This document shows positions 45,439 through 54,312 of a DNA stretch of 64,000 nt, one piece after another (the stretch's first letter is position 1; each line of letters starts with the position of its first letter). The stretch covers positions 1-64,000 of the forward strand of contig CAYXTO010000011.1 of NCBI GenBank assembly GCA_964468045.1. The letters are read 5' to 3'. The notes under the pieces were generated by a model. That model ran no database searches. It worked only from the letters and a program-made list of their open reading frames with translations, and was not told where the DNA came from. The translations under genes were made by a program, and so were the position numbers. Source of the stretch: JAWKXU01 sp964468045 (GTDB lineage: Bacteria; Pseudomonadota; Alphaproteobacteria; Sphingomonadales; Sphingomonadaceae).

Positions 45439-47538
45439 ATGAAAAAATTGAAACAACATAAGTGGCTGCCCGTCCTTGCGATGGCTGCTTTCGCTGGAAG
45501 CCTGGCATCCTGCCAGAAGTTGAGCGGCTCCGCCGCCGATGGCGCGAACTGGTCCTTGTATGGACTGGAAAGCAGCGAACAGCGCTACAGCCCGCTGGAG
45601 CAGATCAACGCCGATACGATCGGCCGCCTGGGTCTTGCATGGAGCATCGAACTGCCACCGCAGGCAAGATCGATGCAGGGTACCCCGCTTGCGATCGACG
45701 GCAAGCTCTATTTCTCCACCTCACTGTCAAAGGTCTATGCCGTCGACGGCAAGACCGGGAAGATCCTGTGGGAATATGATCCCGAAGTCGGCAAGGTTCA
45801 TCCCCGCACCTTGCGCACCAGCCAGCAGCCAAGTCGCGGCATCGGCTATTTTGACGGCCACATCATCGTCGCCACGCTGGATGGCCGCCTGATTTCTCTA
45901 GCCGCCACGAGCGGCAAACCCGTCTGGACCGTCAATACGATAGACGAGGTGGATACGCGCAAGGTCATCACCGGTGCCCCGCGCGTGTTCGACGGCAAGG
46001 TCATCATCGGCAATTCGGGCGCCGATTTCGGCACGCGGGGCTATGTCTCCACTTACGACGCGCGGACAGGCAAATTCCTGTGGCGCTTCTACACCGTGCC
46101 AGGTGACCCCGCGAAGGGCTTCGAGGACGACGCACAGAAGATGGCTGCGAAGACCTGGAGCGGTGAATGGTGGCGCTGGGGCGGCGGCGGCACCGTCTGG
46201 AATGCAATCACCCATGATGAGGAACTGGGCCGGATCTACATCGGCACCGGCAACTCATCCAACTACAACCCGGCGCAGCGCAGCCCGGGCGGAGGAGACA
46301 ATCTGTTCCTCGCCTCAATCGTCGCGCTCGATGCCAATACCGGAAAATATATCTGGCATTACCAGCTGAACCCGCGCGAGGCCTGGGACTGGAAAGCCAC
46401 CAACGACATCGTGCTCGCCACTCTCGACATCCAGGGCGAGAAACGACCGGTACTCATGCAGGCCGCGGTGAACGGCTTTTTCTATGTGATCGACCGCCGG
46501 AACGGCAAACTGCTTTCGGCCGAAAAGTTCGGCAGGGCGACCTGGGCAGAGCGTATCGACCTCAAGACCGGACGACCGGTGGAAGTCGCCAATGCCCGCT
46601 ACGAGAATGGGCCGGTCACGCTCTACCCTTCACAACTGGGCGTCCATAACTGGCAGGCGATGTCGTTCAATCCCGAACTCGGCCTTGCCTATATCCCGAC
46701 CCTCCAGCAGCCGGGCAAATACTGGACCACTCCGGACAAGGCGAAAGAGGCAGAGGACTTCGTGCTTGGTGCCAAGCACTACGAATTCGCGCTGGGTTCC
46801 CGCTTCAGCCTGGTCAAGCTCGACAAGGACGATGGCACTGGCGGGCTGGTGGCGTGGGACCCAGTGACGCAGAAGCCGCGCTGGACGGTGAAATACAAGA
46901 CCGGCTGGAACGGCGGGACGATGGCCACCGCTTCCGGCCTGGTTTTCCAGGGCACCGCCGATGGCTGGCTCTATGGCTATGATGGCAGCAACGGCAAGCA
47001 GTTGTGGAAGTTCAACGTCGGCAACGGGGTCGTGGCTCCACCGATCACTTATCTGGTCGATGGCGAGCAATATATCACTCTGCTGGTCGGCTACGGGGCT
47101 GCCGCGCCGGACGATCCGGGCTGGCGCTTCGGCAAGCACATGCCGAGAGTGGTGAGCTTCAAGCTGGATGGGAAAGCGAAATTGCCTCCCTCCCCGCCGC
47201 CGGATTTCAGTGTCAATCCAATCGACGATCCCAACTTCAAGATCGATGAAGCCGCCGCCGCCCGCGGGCGCGAAGTGTGGCTGCGCAATTGCTCGATCTG
47301 CCACATACCAGGTGGAGCCACCGCCAACTGGCCGGATCTGCGTGAATCGCCGATGGCCCATGATTACGACATGCTCCGCCAGATCGTGCAGCATGGCGCC
47401 TTGTCCAACCTGGGAATGCCCAAGTTCGACGAACTCACCGATCAGCAGGTCCACGACCTGTATATGGCGGTCAAATATTATTCCCGCCGCGCTGCGAAGG
47501 GAGATACCTCGCCGGAGGAAGGCGGGCGACTGTTCTGA
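45439..47538 (+). CDS. PQQ-dependent quinohemoprotein dehydrogenase, lipoprotein
   Basis: A 699-residue quinohemoprotein of the methanol/alcohol dehydrogenase family. A lipobox LASC puts the lipidated cysteine at Cys25. The PQQ propeller follows, with probable catalytic Asp317 (AWDWK); the +2 residue is Lys319 rather than the Asp of lanthanide enzymes, suggesting calcium. The vicinal disulfide of alcohol dehydrogenases is absent: the aligned residues are Thr127-Ser128. The C-terminal cytochrome c has CSICH (Cys618, Cys621, His622) with Met660 as likely axial ligand. It would oxidise an alcohol or aldehyde and pass electrons to the respiratory chain. ATG 45439 directly precedes the signal sequence. 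Confidence 0.92.
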   Translation: MKKLKQHKWLPVLAMAAFAGSLASCQKLSGSAADGANWSLYGLESSEQRYSPLEQINADTIGRLGLAWSIELPPQARSMQGTPLAIDGKLYFSTSLSKVYAVDGKTGKILWEYDPEVGKVHPRTLRTSQQPSRGIGYFDGHIIVATLDGRLISLAATSGKPVWTVNTIDEVDTRKVITGAPRVFDGKVIIGNSGADFGTRGYVSTYDARTGKFLWRFYTVPGDPAKGFEDDAQKMAAKTWSGEWWRWGGGGTVWNAITHDEELGRIYIGTGNSSNYNPAQRSPGGGDNLFLASIVALDANTGKYIWHYQLNPREAWDWKATNDIVLATLDIQGEKRPVLMQAAVNGFFYVIDRRNGKLLSAEKFGRATWAERIDLKTGRPVEVANARYENGPVTLYPSQLGVHNWQAMSFNPELGLAYIPTLQQPGKYWTTPDKAKEAEDFVLGAKHYEFALGSRFSLVKLDKDDGTGGLVAWDPVTQKPRWTVKYKTGWNGGTMATASGLVFQGTADGWLYGYDGSNGKQLWKFNVGNGVVAPPITYLVDGEQYITLLVGYGAAAPDDPGWRFGKHMPRVVSFKLDGKAKLPPSPPPDFSVNPIDDPNFKIDEAAAARGREVWLRNCSICHIPGGATANWPDLRESPMAHDYDMLRQIVQHGALSNLGMPKFDELTDQQVHDLYMAVKYYSRRAAKGDTSPEEGGRLF

Positions 47539-47625
47539 CGGGGTAGCGGCACAAGGGCGAGCGAGAGCACCTTCGCGCATGAGACTTGCGTGCAAGGCAC
47601 AAGCCGATCTCAGCCCCACCCGATG

Positions 47626-47660
47626 AAAAAATGGGGCGCGGCTGCTTTGCAACCGCGCCC
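47626..47660. terminator. Bidirectional terminator between PQQ gene and TonB receptor
   Basis: GGGCGCGG (47634-47641) pairs with CCGCGCCC (47653-47660), with further TGC/GCA pairing inside and a TTT loop. On the minus strand it is followed by a T6 run (47626-47631), ending the TonB receptor; on the plus strand a looser T-rich stretch follows, ending the PQQ gene. Confidence 0.82.
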
Positions 47661-47706
47661 GATCATTCTTGTTATTATTATTGTTATCGTTGTTAAAAAG
47701 GCGAAC

Positions 47707-50349
47707 TTACTGGAACTTGAACCCGAAGGTGATCCCGTAGGTTGCGGGCCGGCCGGTCAGACGCGCCGAACTGTCGCTGGAAGGAATGACCGCAGTCCAA
47801 TAGTACTTGTCGAAGATGTTCTTGCCCCAGAGCATGACCCTCCATTGACCCTCGGGCGCTTCATAACCCAGGCGCGCGTCGACCGTGGCGTAACCGTCAA
47901 TCGTGTAAGGATACAGGCCCACCCCGTCGGCAACTCGATACCTGGTATTCGGCCCCAGAGGCAGGGTCGTATCGTCACCGCCAATCGCCGCGCTCTGGCT
48001 GGAACGAGCGCTGACGGTAAAGCCGAAGAACGGCGTGCCGCCATTTTCCATCTCGTGCCGGTAATCGACGTTGACCGAACCAGACCATTTCGGGGTGTAG
48101 GGCAGGCGCACCCCGCTCATGTCTTCGATGTTCGCGGTCAGACCCGAAGAGTCGAAGTCGCCAGGCCTTGAGTCGAAGTTGTTATCGACGCCGCCGAAGA
48201 TGTCATAGCCGACGAAGTTTTGTATCTTTGAATCGAGATAGGTGACCGCCGCGCTGATCGTCAGACCATCGGTGGGTCGAGCCGTGATATCCGCCTCGAA
48301 ACCATAAATGCGCGATTTCGGCACATTGACCAGCGTGTCGAGCGTACCGAAGATCAGGTCGAAGAGCTTGCCCTTAACCTGCTTGTCCCGGTAATCCATG
48401 TAGAAACCGGCGGCATTGAGCTGGATCGCACCGTCGGCAAAGCCAGCCTTGAAGCCCGCTTCATAGGCCGTGACCTCTTCCTGCGTCACGGGAAGCAGCG
48501 AAGTATAGGCCGCAGCGGCGAGCGCCGGGAAGCTGCCCGCCTTGTAGCCGCGGGAGACGTTGGCATAAAGCAGCACGTCGTCCGTGGCCTTGTAGTCGAT
48601 GCCGAAGCGCCAGGAGATATTGTCCTGCTTCATCTTCGCCTCGAACGGGATGCCCGGAATGCCGAGGCCAAGGTTGCCCCACTGAACCGGCGACAGGATG
48701 GTGATATCACTAGGAATATCGTCCAGAGCCGCTGGGCCCGAGCCGAAATTGTTCAGCGTGTAACACTCACTTGGCCCGATCGGATCGAACACATTGCCGC
48801 CCAGGGCGCCGCCGAGAACGTTGAACAGCTTGTTCACGTTCCCGTTCTCGGCCGTGTAGCCGCAATTATACACCTTGTTGGTCGATTCCGTGTAACGGCC
48901 TGCCGCCTTCAGTGTCAGGCGATCGGTCACATCGAATTCGAGATTTCCGAATACCGCCCAATTCTCGATATTCTGCTTGAGCAGGTCCCCGGAGTGGTTG
49001 ATGTAAAGGTTGTTCCCGAAATAGTTCGTGTTCGACCAGTAGCGTAGGATCTGGTCCTCCATGGTCTTGCTCTTCTCGTAATTCCCACCGATCACCCAGC
49101 GGATGGCATTGGTGGGATCATTGGCAAGGCGCAGTTCCTGGTTGAAGGTCTTGATCGAGCCGATCGCCTGCTGGATGTCGAAGCCGACCAGTTGCGAACC
49201 ATCGCCGTCAAACCGGCTATCCTGGTCGAATTCGGCATAGGATGTCAGCGAGGTCAGGGTCAGCGAACCGAGCTCGATATCGGCACGCAGTGCAAGCTGC
49301 CAGAATTCACGATCGTTCCGTGGCGTGAAATCCGTGCAGGTTGCCAGCGATGGATCGCTCACGCCCCCCGCATCGGCGAACGAAGTGTTCGGATCCAGCT
49401 CGCAGGTGCTCCAGTCCGCTGTCCGCGCATTAAGCTTGGGGAAAGGCTGCGTCATCTGCGCCGAAGCGCCACCCGGCGTGAACGGCGGATGATAGGCATT
49501 GCGGAGCGGATCAACCAACGGCAAGGCGTTGTTGGAGCGGTCGCCTGGTACCCCTGTCGCACTCTGGCCCTGTTGTTCATGCACTGCGATGAGCTGCTGT
49601 GCCTGCGGATCGGACTTGTCTTTCCAGCCATTGGCCGTGAAGCGCAGGTTGACCGTTTCGCTCGGCTCGAAGTCCAGGGTCAGGCGACCGGCGATATAGG
49701 ATTCGCTGCCATTGGAATCGTCGCGGGTTGCCGATTTCTGCCAATCGTCGGAATTCTTGCCGTTCACCGCCAGACGGAAACCGGCGGTATCACCCAGCGG
49801 TCCACTGAGGAATGCATTGCCTTCAATCGCATTGAAGCGGCCATAGCTGATATCCCCGCCGGCCTGGAAGGTGTCGGTGGGACTTGCCGCGATGTAGTTG
49901 ATCGCACCGCCGGTCGAGTTTTGTCCGAACAGGGTCCCCTGCGGCCCCTTGAGGACTTCGATCCGCTCGAGGTCATAGGCCGAATGGGCAGCCAGGACGG
50001 GGAACGGCAGCGGGATCTGGTCGACATAGACACTGACCGCCGGATACACGCCAATCGAGCTTTCGTTGAAGCCGATGCCGCGCAGGGTGAAGATCGGAGT
50101 GTTGTTAGTCGAAGGCGTATAGATCAGGCCCGGAGCCACGGACGCCACGTCTTCCAGAGAGGCAACACGGCGGTTCTGCAGAGCTTCCGCCCCGATCGCC
50201 GTGACAGTCAGACCGACTTCGTTAAGGTTCTGCTCGCGCTTGTTCGCAGTAACGATGATTTCGTTACTTGCATCCTGCGCAGAAGCGAGGGTCGGAATAA
50301 TGCCGACGGCGCCGGCAACACTTGTCAGAAGGATGTTCCGGAAATTCAT
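47707..50349 (-). CDS. TonB-dependent receptor
   Basis: An 880-residue receptor with a 24-residue signal peptide (cleavage after ASA), TonB-box-like EIIVTANKR, plug motifs (FTLRGIGFNESSIG; GPQGTLFGQNSTGG) and a C-terminal barrel ending in FKFQ. Its last third closely resembles the partial receptor at 1-1301 (shared GYKAG, DKQV, LVNVPKS), so the two are paralogues near opposite ends of the catabolic region. It has its own promoter region (50350-50569) containing the inverted repeat GCATG-N13-CATGC (50440-50462). Convergent with the PQQ lipoprotein, possibly for the same substrate. Confidence 0.95.
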   Translation of the reverse strand: MNFRNILLTSVAGAVGIIPTLASAQDASNEIIVTANKREQNLNEVGLTVTAIGAEALQNRRVASLEDVASVAPGLIYTPSTNNTPIFTLRGIGFNESSIGVYPAVSVYVDQIPLPFPVLAAHSAYDLERIEVLKGPQGTLFGQNSTGGAINYIAASPTDTFQAGGDISYGRFNAIEGNAFLSGPLGDTAGFRLAVNGKNSDDWQKSATRDDSNGSESYIAGRLTLDFEPSETVNLRFTANGWKDKSDPQAQQLIAVHEQQGQSATGVPGDRSNNALPLVDPLRNAYHPPFTPGGASAQMTQPFPKLNARTADWSTCELDPNTSFADAGGVSDPSLATCTDFTPRNDREFWQLALRADIELGSLTLTSLTSYAEFDQDSRFDGDGSQLVGFDIQQAIGSIKTFNQELRLANDPTNAIRWVIGGNYEKSKTMEDQILRYWSNTNYFGNNLYINHSGDLLKQNIENWAVFGNLEFDVTDRLTLKAAGRYTESTNKVYNCGYTAENGNVNKLFNVLGGALGGNVFDPIGPSECYTLNNFGSGPAALDDIPSDITILSPVQWGNLGLGIPGIPFEAKMKQDNISWRFGIDYKATDDVLLYANVSRGYKAGSFPALAAAAYTSLLPVTQEEVTAYEAGFKAGFADGAIQLNAAGFYMDYRDKQVKGKLFDLIFGTLDTLVNVPKSRIYGFEADITARPTDGLTISAAVTYLDSKIQNFVGYDIFGGVDNNFDSRPGDFDSSGLTANIEDMSGVRLPYTPKWSGSVNVDYRHEMENGGTPFFGFTVSARSSQSAAIGGDDTTLPLGPNTRYRVADGVGLYPYTIDGYATVDARLGYEAPEGQWRVMLWGKNIFDKYYWTAVIPSSDSSARLTGRPATYGITFGFKFQ

Positions 50350-50569
50350 AAGACCTCCCCCATAGAAGGCACCCGCGCATTTCTTGTATCAGCCGGGCGC
50401 AGCGGAAATGCGTATACACATCACCATTTCGCATAACCAGCATGCCTGATGAATAATCATGCAGTGAGGCAAAAATGTTACACTGATTCTCGACTTGCTT
50501 TCGGAAATGAGGCCTGAGGTTCAGCTAAACTTATTTGTCTTCTTATTCTTGGGATTTACAATCCGAATG

Positions 50570-51370
50570 TTAGTCGGAATTGGCTATGCCGCCATAACTT
50601 TGGGAATGCTGGCCTCTTTCCGAATTAACATCGACTTCCACGCTCCGAGGCAAACTGGCGCCAATCAGGATCAGGGCCGGACCATCTCCCAGTGCGCTAC
50701 GAGCGGCGATGGGCAGCAGGTCGAGGCGGGTCACGAAGTGCCGGCTGTTGGCGAGGCTGGCATTTTCCACCAGGGCAACCGGCGTATGCCGGGGCAGGCC
50801 CGCGGCAATCAATCCGGCCGAAACTGTCGAGGCGGCTGCTTTTCCCATGTAAACGGCCAATGTCGCGTTCGGGTCCGCCAAGCTGCCCCAGTCCAGATTC
50901 AGTTCGTCTCCCGCGCGCGCATGAGCGGTGACGAACACCAGTTTGCGCGCAAGGCCCCGCAGGGTCAGAGAAGCACCCAGATCGGCCGCAGCGGCACTGG
51001 CGGCGGTCACACCGGGACAGATGCGGACCGGAACGCCAGCCTCGCGGCACGCATTCATTTCTTCCGCCGCGCGGGCGAAGATGGCCGGATCGCCGCCCTT
51101 GAGCCGCACCACCCTTTCGCCCGCCAGCGCGGCTTCCACGATCATCGCGTCGATGGTCTTCTGATCCTTCGAGTGGCGCCCGGAACGCTTGCCGACCGGC
51201 ACGAGGCGGGCCGCCCCGGCCGCCAGTTCAAGGATGCCCGGCCCCACCAGCGCATCGTAAAAGATGACGCTGCCAGCCCGGATGAGGCGCTCCGCCTTGC
51301 GCGTCAGCAACTCGGGATCGCCTGGACCCGCGCCTACCAGCCAGACCGTTCCGGCTTCGAAATCGTTCAT
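50570..51370 (-). CDS. cobA: Uroporphyrinogen-III C-methyltransferase (SUMT)
   Basis: A 266-residue SAM-dependent methyltransferase: VGAGPGDPELLTRKA at the N-terminus, the VVRLKGGDPAIF motif and PGVTAASAAAA are diagnostic of SUMT. It makes precorrin-2 from uroporphyrinogen III, the first step to siroheme, the cofactor of NirB. There is no CysG-type dehydrogenase/ferrochelatase domain. The ATG overlaps the nasA stop by four bases, so it is the last gene of the nirB-nirD-nasA-cobA operon, where it raises siroheme supply on nitrate. Confidence 0.93.
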   Translation of the reverse strand: MNDFEAGTVWLVGAGPGDPELLTRKAERLIRAGSVIFYDALVGPGILELAAGAARLVPVGKRSGRHSKDQKTIDAMIVEAALAGERVVRLKGGDPAIFARAAEEMNACREAGVPVRICPGVTAASAAAADLGASLTLRGLARKLVFVTAHARAGDELNLDWGSLADPNATLAVYMGKAAASTVSAGLIAAGLPRHTPVALVENASLANSRHFVTRLDLLPIAARSALGDGPALILIGASLPRSVEVDVNSERGQHSQSYGGIANSD

Positions 51371-53943
51371 TGCGCGGCCTCCTGCAAGGTGATCTGGGCG
51401 TCTTCAATCAGCCGGGCGATCAGGGGCCGGCAACTGCCGCAATTCGTACCCGCGCAAGTTGCCTTGCCCACTTCGGCCACAGTCGCCGCCCCCTCGCCGA
51501 CCGCAGCCAGAACCTGCTGCTCGCCGACTCCAAAGCACACGCATACGATAGGGCCCTTGTCAGCCGGCGCCTGGGCAGGCCGCCCGGCCAGCCATTCGCC
51601 AAGGCCGGCGAGATCGCTGCCAAGCTGCCCGGCGATCCAGTCCCGCGACGGCAGTTCACCCGAGCGGGTGATGAACAAAGCCGCGCAAAGCCGCCCGTCC
51701 GCATTGCTGACAGCGATCCGGCGCATTCCGCGCCCCAGGTCCCCCACTTCGCTGCGGCACCCTTCGGGCAGGATTTGCTCGACTTCCACCGCGCCATTGC
51801 CTGCCAGCTCGTAGAGCCAGCCGCCTTCCACCCTTGCCCTGCTCCAATAGAGAGCTTGCGGCATGACAATCTCCGCTGTCGCCAGAAAGGCACGCCATTC
51901 CGGGCGGATCGCTTCCACGCAAGCGGGCGTATCCTTGAAGCCAGGCTGGCCCGAATGCAGATCATGCAACGGCTGGGCCAGCCGCCCGGTGCGTCCGCCG
52001 CTGCCCATTACATCGGTCCAGTGCATGGGAGCGAAGATCTGGCCCCGCTGCTGCGCATCGCTCAATGCAACCCGGTAAACCGCAGCGCCGTGGGCAGTCG
52101 CCACCCGTGCGAACCCGCCATCCGTCACCCCATGAAGCCCGGCATCCTCCGGATGAATCTCCAGCAGAGGTTCCCGCCGATGCAGCGAGAGCTTCGGGCT
52201 AAGACCCGTGCGGGTCATGGTGTGCCACTGGTCCCGATATCGGCCCGTGTTGAGCCGCAGCGGCCGGGCCGGATCGACCGCACGCGGCGCAGGGGGGCCA
52301 ACGCGGATCATCCGGGCGCGATCATCCCCGGTCGGGAAGCGCTTCCGCAGCGGATGAGCACCGCCCCATTGGAAGGGGCGCATTCGTTCGTAATCCTGCG
52401 GCGTGCAGCCAGCCCAGCGCGTCAAGTCCAGCACCTTGCCATGGCGCAGTGCAAGCCCGGTCATCGCCGCATATTCCCGGAAGATGTCGCCGGGCGAGGA
52501 AAAGGCGAACGCTTCGCCAAATCCCATTTTCCGGGCGACATCGCAAAGGATGCGCCAATCCGCGCGCGCTTCGCCGGGCGGCGCGAACAAGGGCCGCTGA
52601 CGGCTGATCCGCCGCTCCGAATTGGTGACTGTCCCGTCCTTTTCGCCCCAGCCAAGCGCAGGCAGCCGAATATGGGCAAAGCGACCGGTATCCGTATCCG
52701 CGATCATGTCGGAAACGACCACGGTCGGGCATTTGGCGAGCGCCGCGCGCACAAAGCCCGCATCGGGCATGGAGACGGCCGGATTGGTGGCTATCACCCA
52801 AAGGAACCGGATCCGTCCCTCATCGATGGCCCGGAACATGTCGACCGCCTTCAGACCGGGCCCGGAACACAGGCTTTCCGTGTTCCAGAACCGGGCGACG
52901 TCCGCGCGTTCTGCTTCCGAGAAGCCGAGATGACAGGCCAGGGTGGACGCAAGCCCGCCCACTTCCCGTCCGCCCATGGCGTTGGGCTGCCCGGTGATGC
53001 TGAACGGCCCCGCACCGTGGCGATTGATCCGCCCGGTGGCGAGGTGAAGATTGATGATGGCATTGCCCTTGTCCGTGCCGCAGACGGACTGGTTCGCCCC
53101 CTGGCTGAACAGGGTAATCATCCGCGGATGGGCCGCTACCAGACTTGCCAACTGGCCGAACAGCGAAGGCTCGATGCCAGACGCACCCGCATCCAGTCCA
53201 TCCCAGAAGCCTTCCGGGACCTCCACGTTCCTGCCCAGGAAATCCCGGTCCAGCAGGCCGCGATCGCGCATTTCCGCAAGCAGGGCATTGAACAGGGCGA
53301 TGTCCCCGTCCGGTGCGACAGGGATGTGCAGGTCCGCGCGCTCGGCGGTTTCCGTGCGACGCGGATCGATCACCACCAGCCTGGTGCCGCGCCGTTCGCG
53401 GGCCTGCTCGATCCTCTGCCAGATCACCGGATGGCACCATGCCGTGTTGGAGCCGACGAGCAGGATCAGATCGGCACAATCGAGATCCTCGTAGCTGCAG
53501 GGAACGATGTCCTCACCGAAGGCGCGATTATGCGCAACGACCGCGCTCGCCATACAGAGGCGGGAATTGGTGTCGATATGCGGAGTGCCGATGAAGCCCT
53601 TGGCCAGCTTGTTGACCGCGTAATAATCCTCGGTCAGCAACTGGCCGGAAACATAGAACGCCACGCTTTCCGGCCCGTGCTCCCGGACGCAGGCGGAAAT
53701 GCGGCTGGCGACTTCGCTCAGCGCTTCATCCCAGGAGACTTGTCTGTCCGCGATCATCGGGTGCAGCAGCCGCCCTTCCAGGCTCACGGTTTCGGCCAGA
53801 TGCGTGCCCTTGGAACATAGCCTGCCGAGATTGGCGGGATGCTCCTTCTCACCAGCAATGGACACCGCCCGGTTGCCTTTGACCGTTGCATCGATACCGC
53901 AACCGACGCCGCAATAGGGGCAGGTGGTCCGGACGGTGCGCAT
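51367..53943 (-). CDS. nasA: Assimilatory nitrate reductase catalytic subunit
   Basis: An 858-residue molybdopterin oxidoreductase that reduces nitrate to nitrite in the cytoplasm. An N-terminal [4Fe-4S] site is formed by Cys8, Cys11, Cys15 and Cys43; the Mo-bisMGD domains follow. A C-terminal BFD-like [2Fe-2S] domain (Cys801, Cys803, Cys835, Cys838) is the likely electron entry. No separate reductase subunit is seen. It has no Tat signal, as expected for an assimilatory enzyme. It follows nirD by six bases and overlaps cobA by four. Confidence 0.95.
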   Translation of the reverse strand: MRTVRTTCPYCGVGCGIDATVKGNRAVSIAGEKEHPANLGRLCSKGTHLAETVSLEGRLLHPMIADRQVSWDEALSEVASRISACVREHGPESVAFYVSGQLLTEDYYAVNKLAKGFIGTPHIDTNSRLCMASAVVAHNRAFGEDIVPCSYEDLDCADLILLVGSNTAWCHPVIWQRIEQARERRGTRLVVIDPRRTETAERADLHIPVAPDGDIALFNALLAEMRDRGLLDRDFLGRNVEVPEGFWDGLDAGASGIEPSLFGQLASLVAAHPRMITLFSQGANQSVCGTDKGNAIINLHLATGRINRHGAGPFSITGQPNAMGGREVGGLASTLACHLGFSEAERADVARFWNTESLCSGPGLKAVDMFRAIDEGRIRFLWVIATNPAVSMPDAGFVRAALAKCPTVVVSDMIADTDTGRFAHIRLPALGWGEKDGTVTNSERRISRQRPLFAPPGEARADWRILCDVARKMGFGEAFAFSSPGDIFREYAAMTGLALRHGKVLDLTRWAGCTPQDYERMRPFQWGGAHPLRKRFPTGDDRARMIRVGPPAPRAVDPARPLRLNTGRYRDQWHTMTRTGLSPKLSLHRREPLLEIHPEDAGLHGVTDGGFARVATAHGAAVYRVALSDAQQRGQIFAPMHWTDVMGSGGRTGRLAQPLHDLHSGQPGFKDTPACVEAIRPEWRAFLATAEIVMPQALYWSRARVEGGWLYELAGNGAVEVEQILPEGCRSEVGDLGRGMRRIAVSNADGRLCAALFITRSGELPSRDWIAGQLGSDLAGLGEWLAGRPAQAPADKGPIVCVCFGVGEQQVLAAVGEGAATVAEVGKATCAGTNCGSCRPLIARLIEDAQITLQEAAQ

Positions 53944-53949
53944 CGCAGC

Positions 53950-54312
53950 CTAGGCAGCCTTGCTTTCGACTGGCGGCTGCCTGCCGATCACCGCGTCACG
54001 CAACAGGAATATCCGCCCCGCATCGACCTTCAGCGGGATCGTGGGGACGCAGCCTTCGTCATCGCCCAGCGCTTCGCCGGTCCTGAGGGAAATGTTCCAG
54101 TTGTGGAGCGGGCAAGTCACTACATTGCCATGCACGATGCCTTGCGACAGCGGCCCTTGCTTGTGCGGGCACTTGTTGACCAGCGCATAGAAGTCTCCCG
54201 TCATGGTGCGGAAGACCGCGATTTCCTCGCCGCCGCGCACCGGCAAGGTGCGAGCCATGCCGGGTTCGATCTGGTCGATCGGCCCGATATCCAGCCAGGT
54301 CCCGATCATCAT
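53950..54312 (-). CDS. nirD: Nitrite reductase small subunit, Rieske-type
   Basis: A 120-residue Rieske-fold protein. The [2Fe-2S] ligands are present: Cys48 and His50 in NKCPHKQG, Cys67 and His70 in CPLHNW. Many NirD proteins have lost the cluster, so this is the cluster-retaining form. It partners NirB in NADH-dependent reduction of nitrite to ammonium. Its start overlaps the nirB stop by four bases. Confidence 0.94.
   Translation of the reverse strand: MMIGTWLDIGPIDQIEPGMARTLPVRGGEEIAVFRTMTGDFYALVNKCPHKQGPLSQGIVHGNVVTCPLHNWNISLRTGEALGDDEGCVPTIPLKVDAGRIFLLRDAVIGRQPPVESKAA

Noticed and set aside
51370..53820. Open frame of over 800 codons antisense to nasA
   Set aside because: It mirrors GC-rich codons of a clear molybdoenzyme gene, and its translation has no recognisable domain. 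Similar antisense frames over nirB (54651-56960), hyuA and the amidohydrolase were rejected for the same reason.
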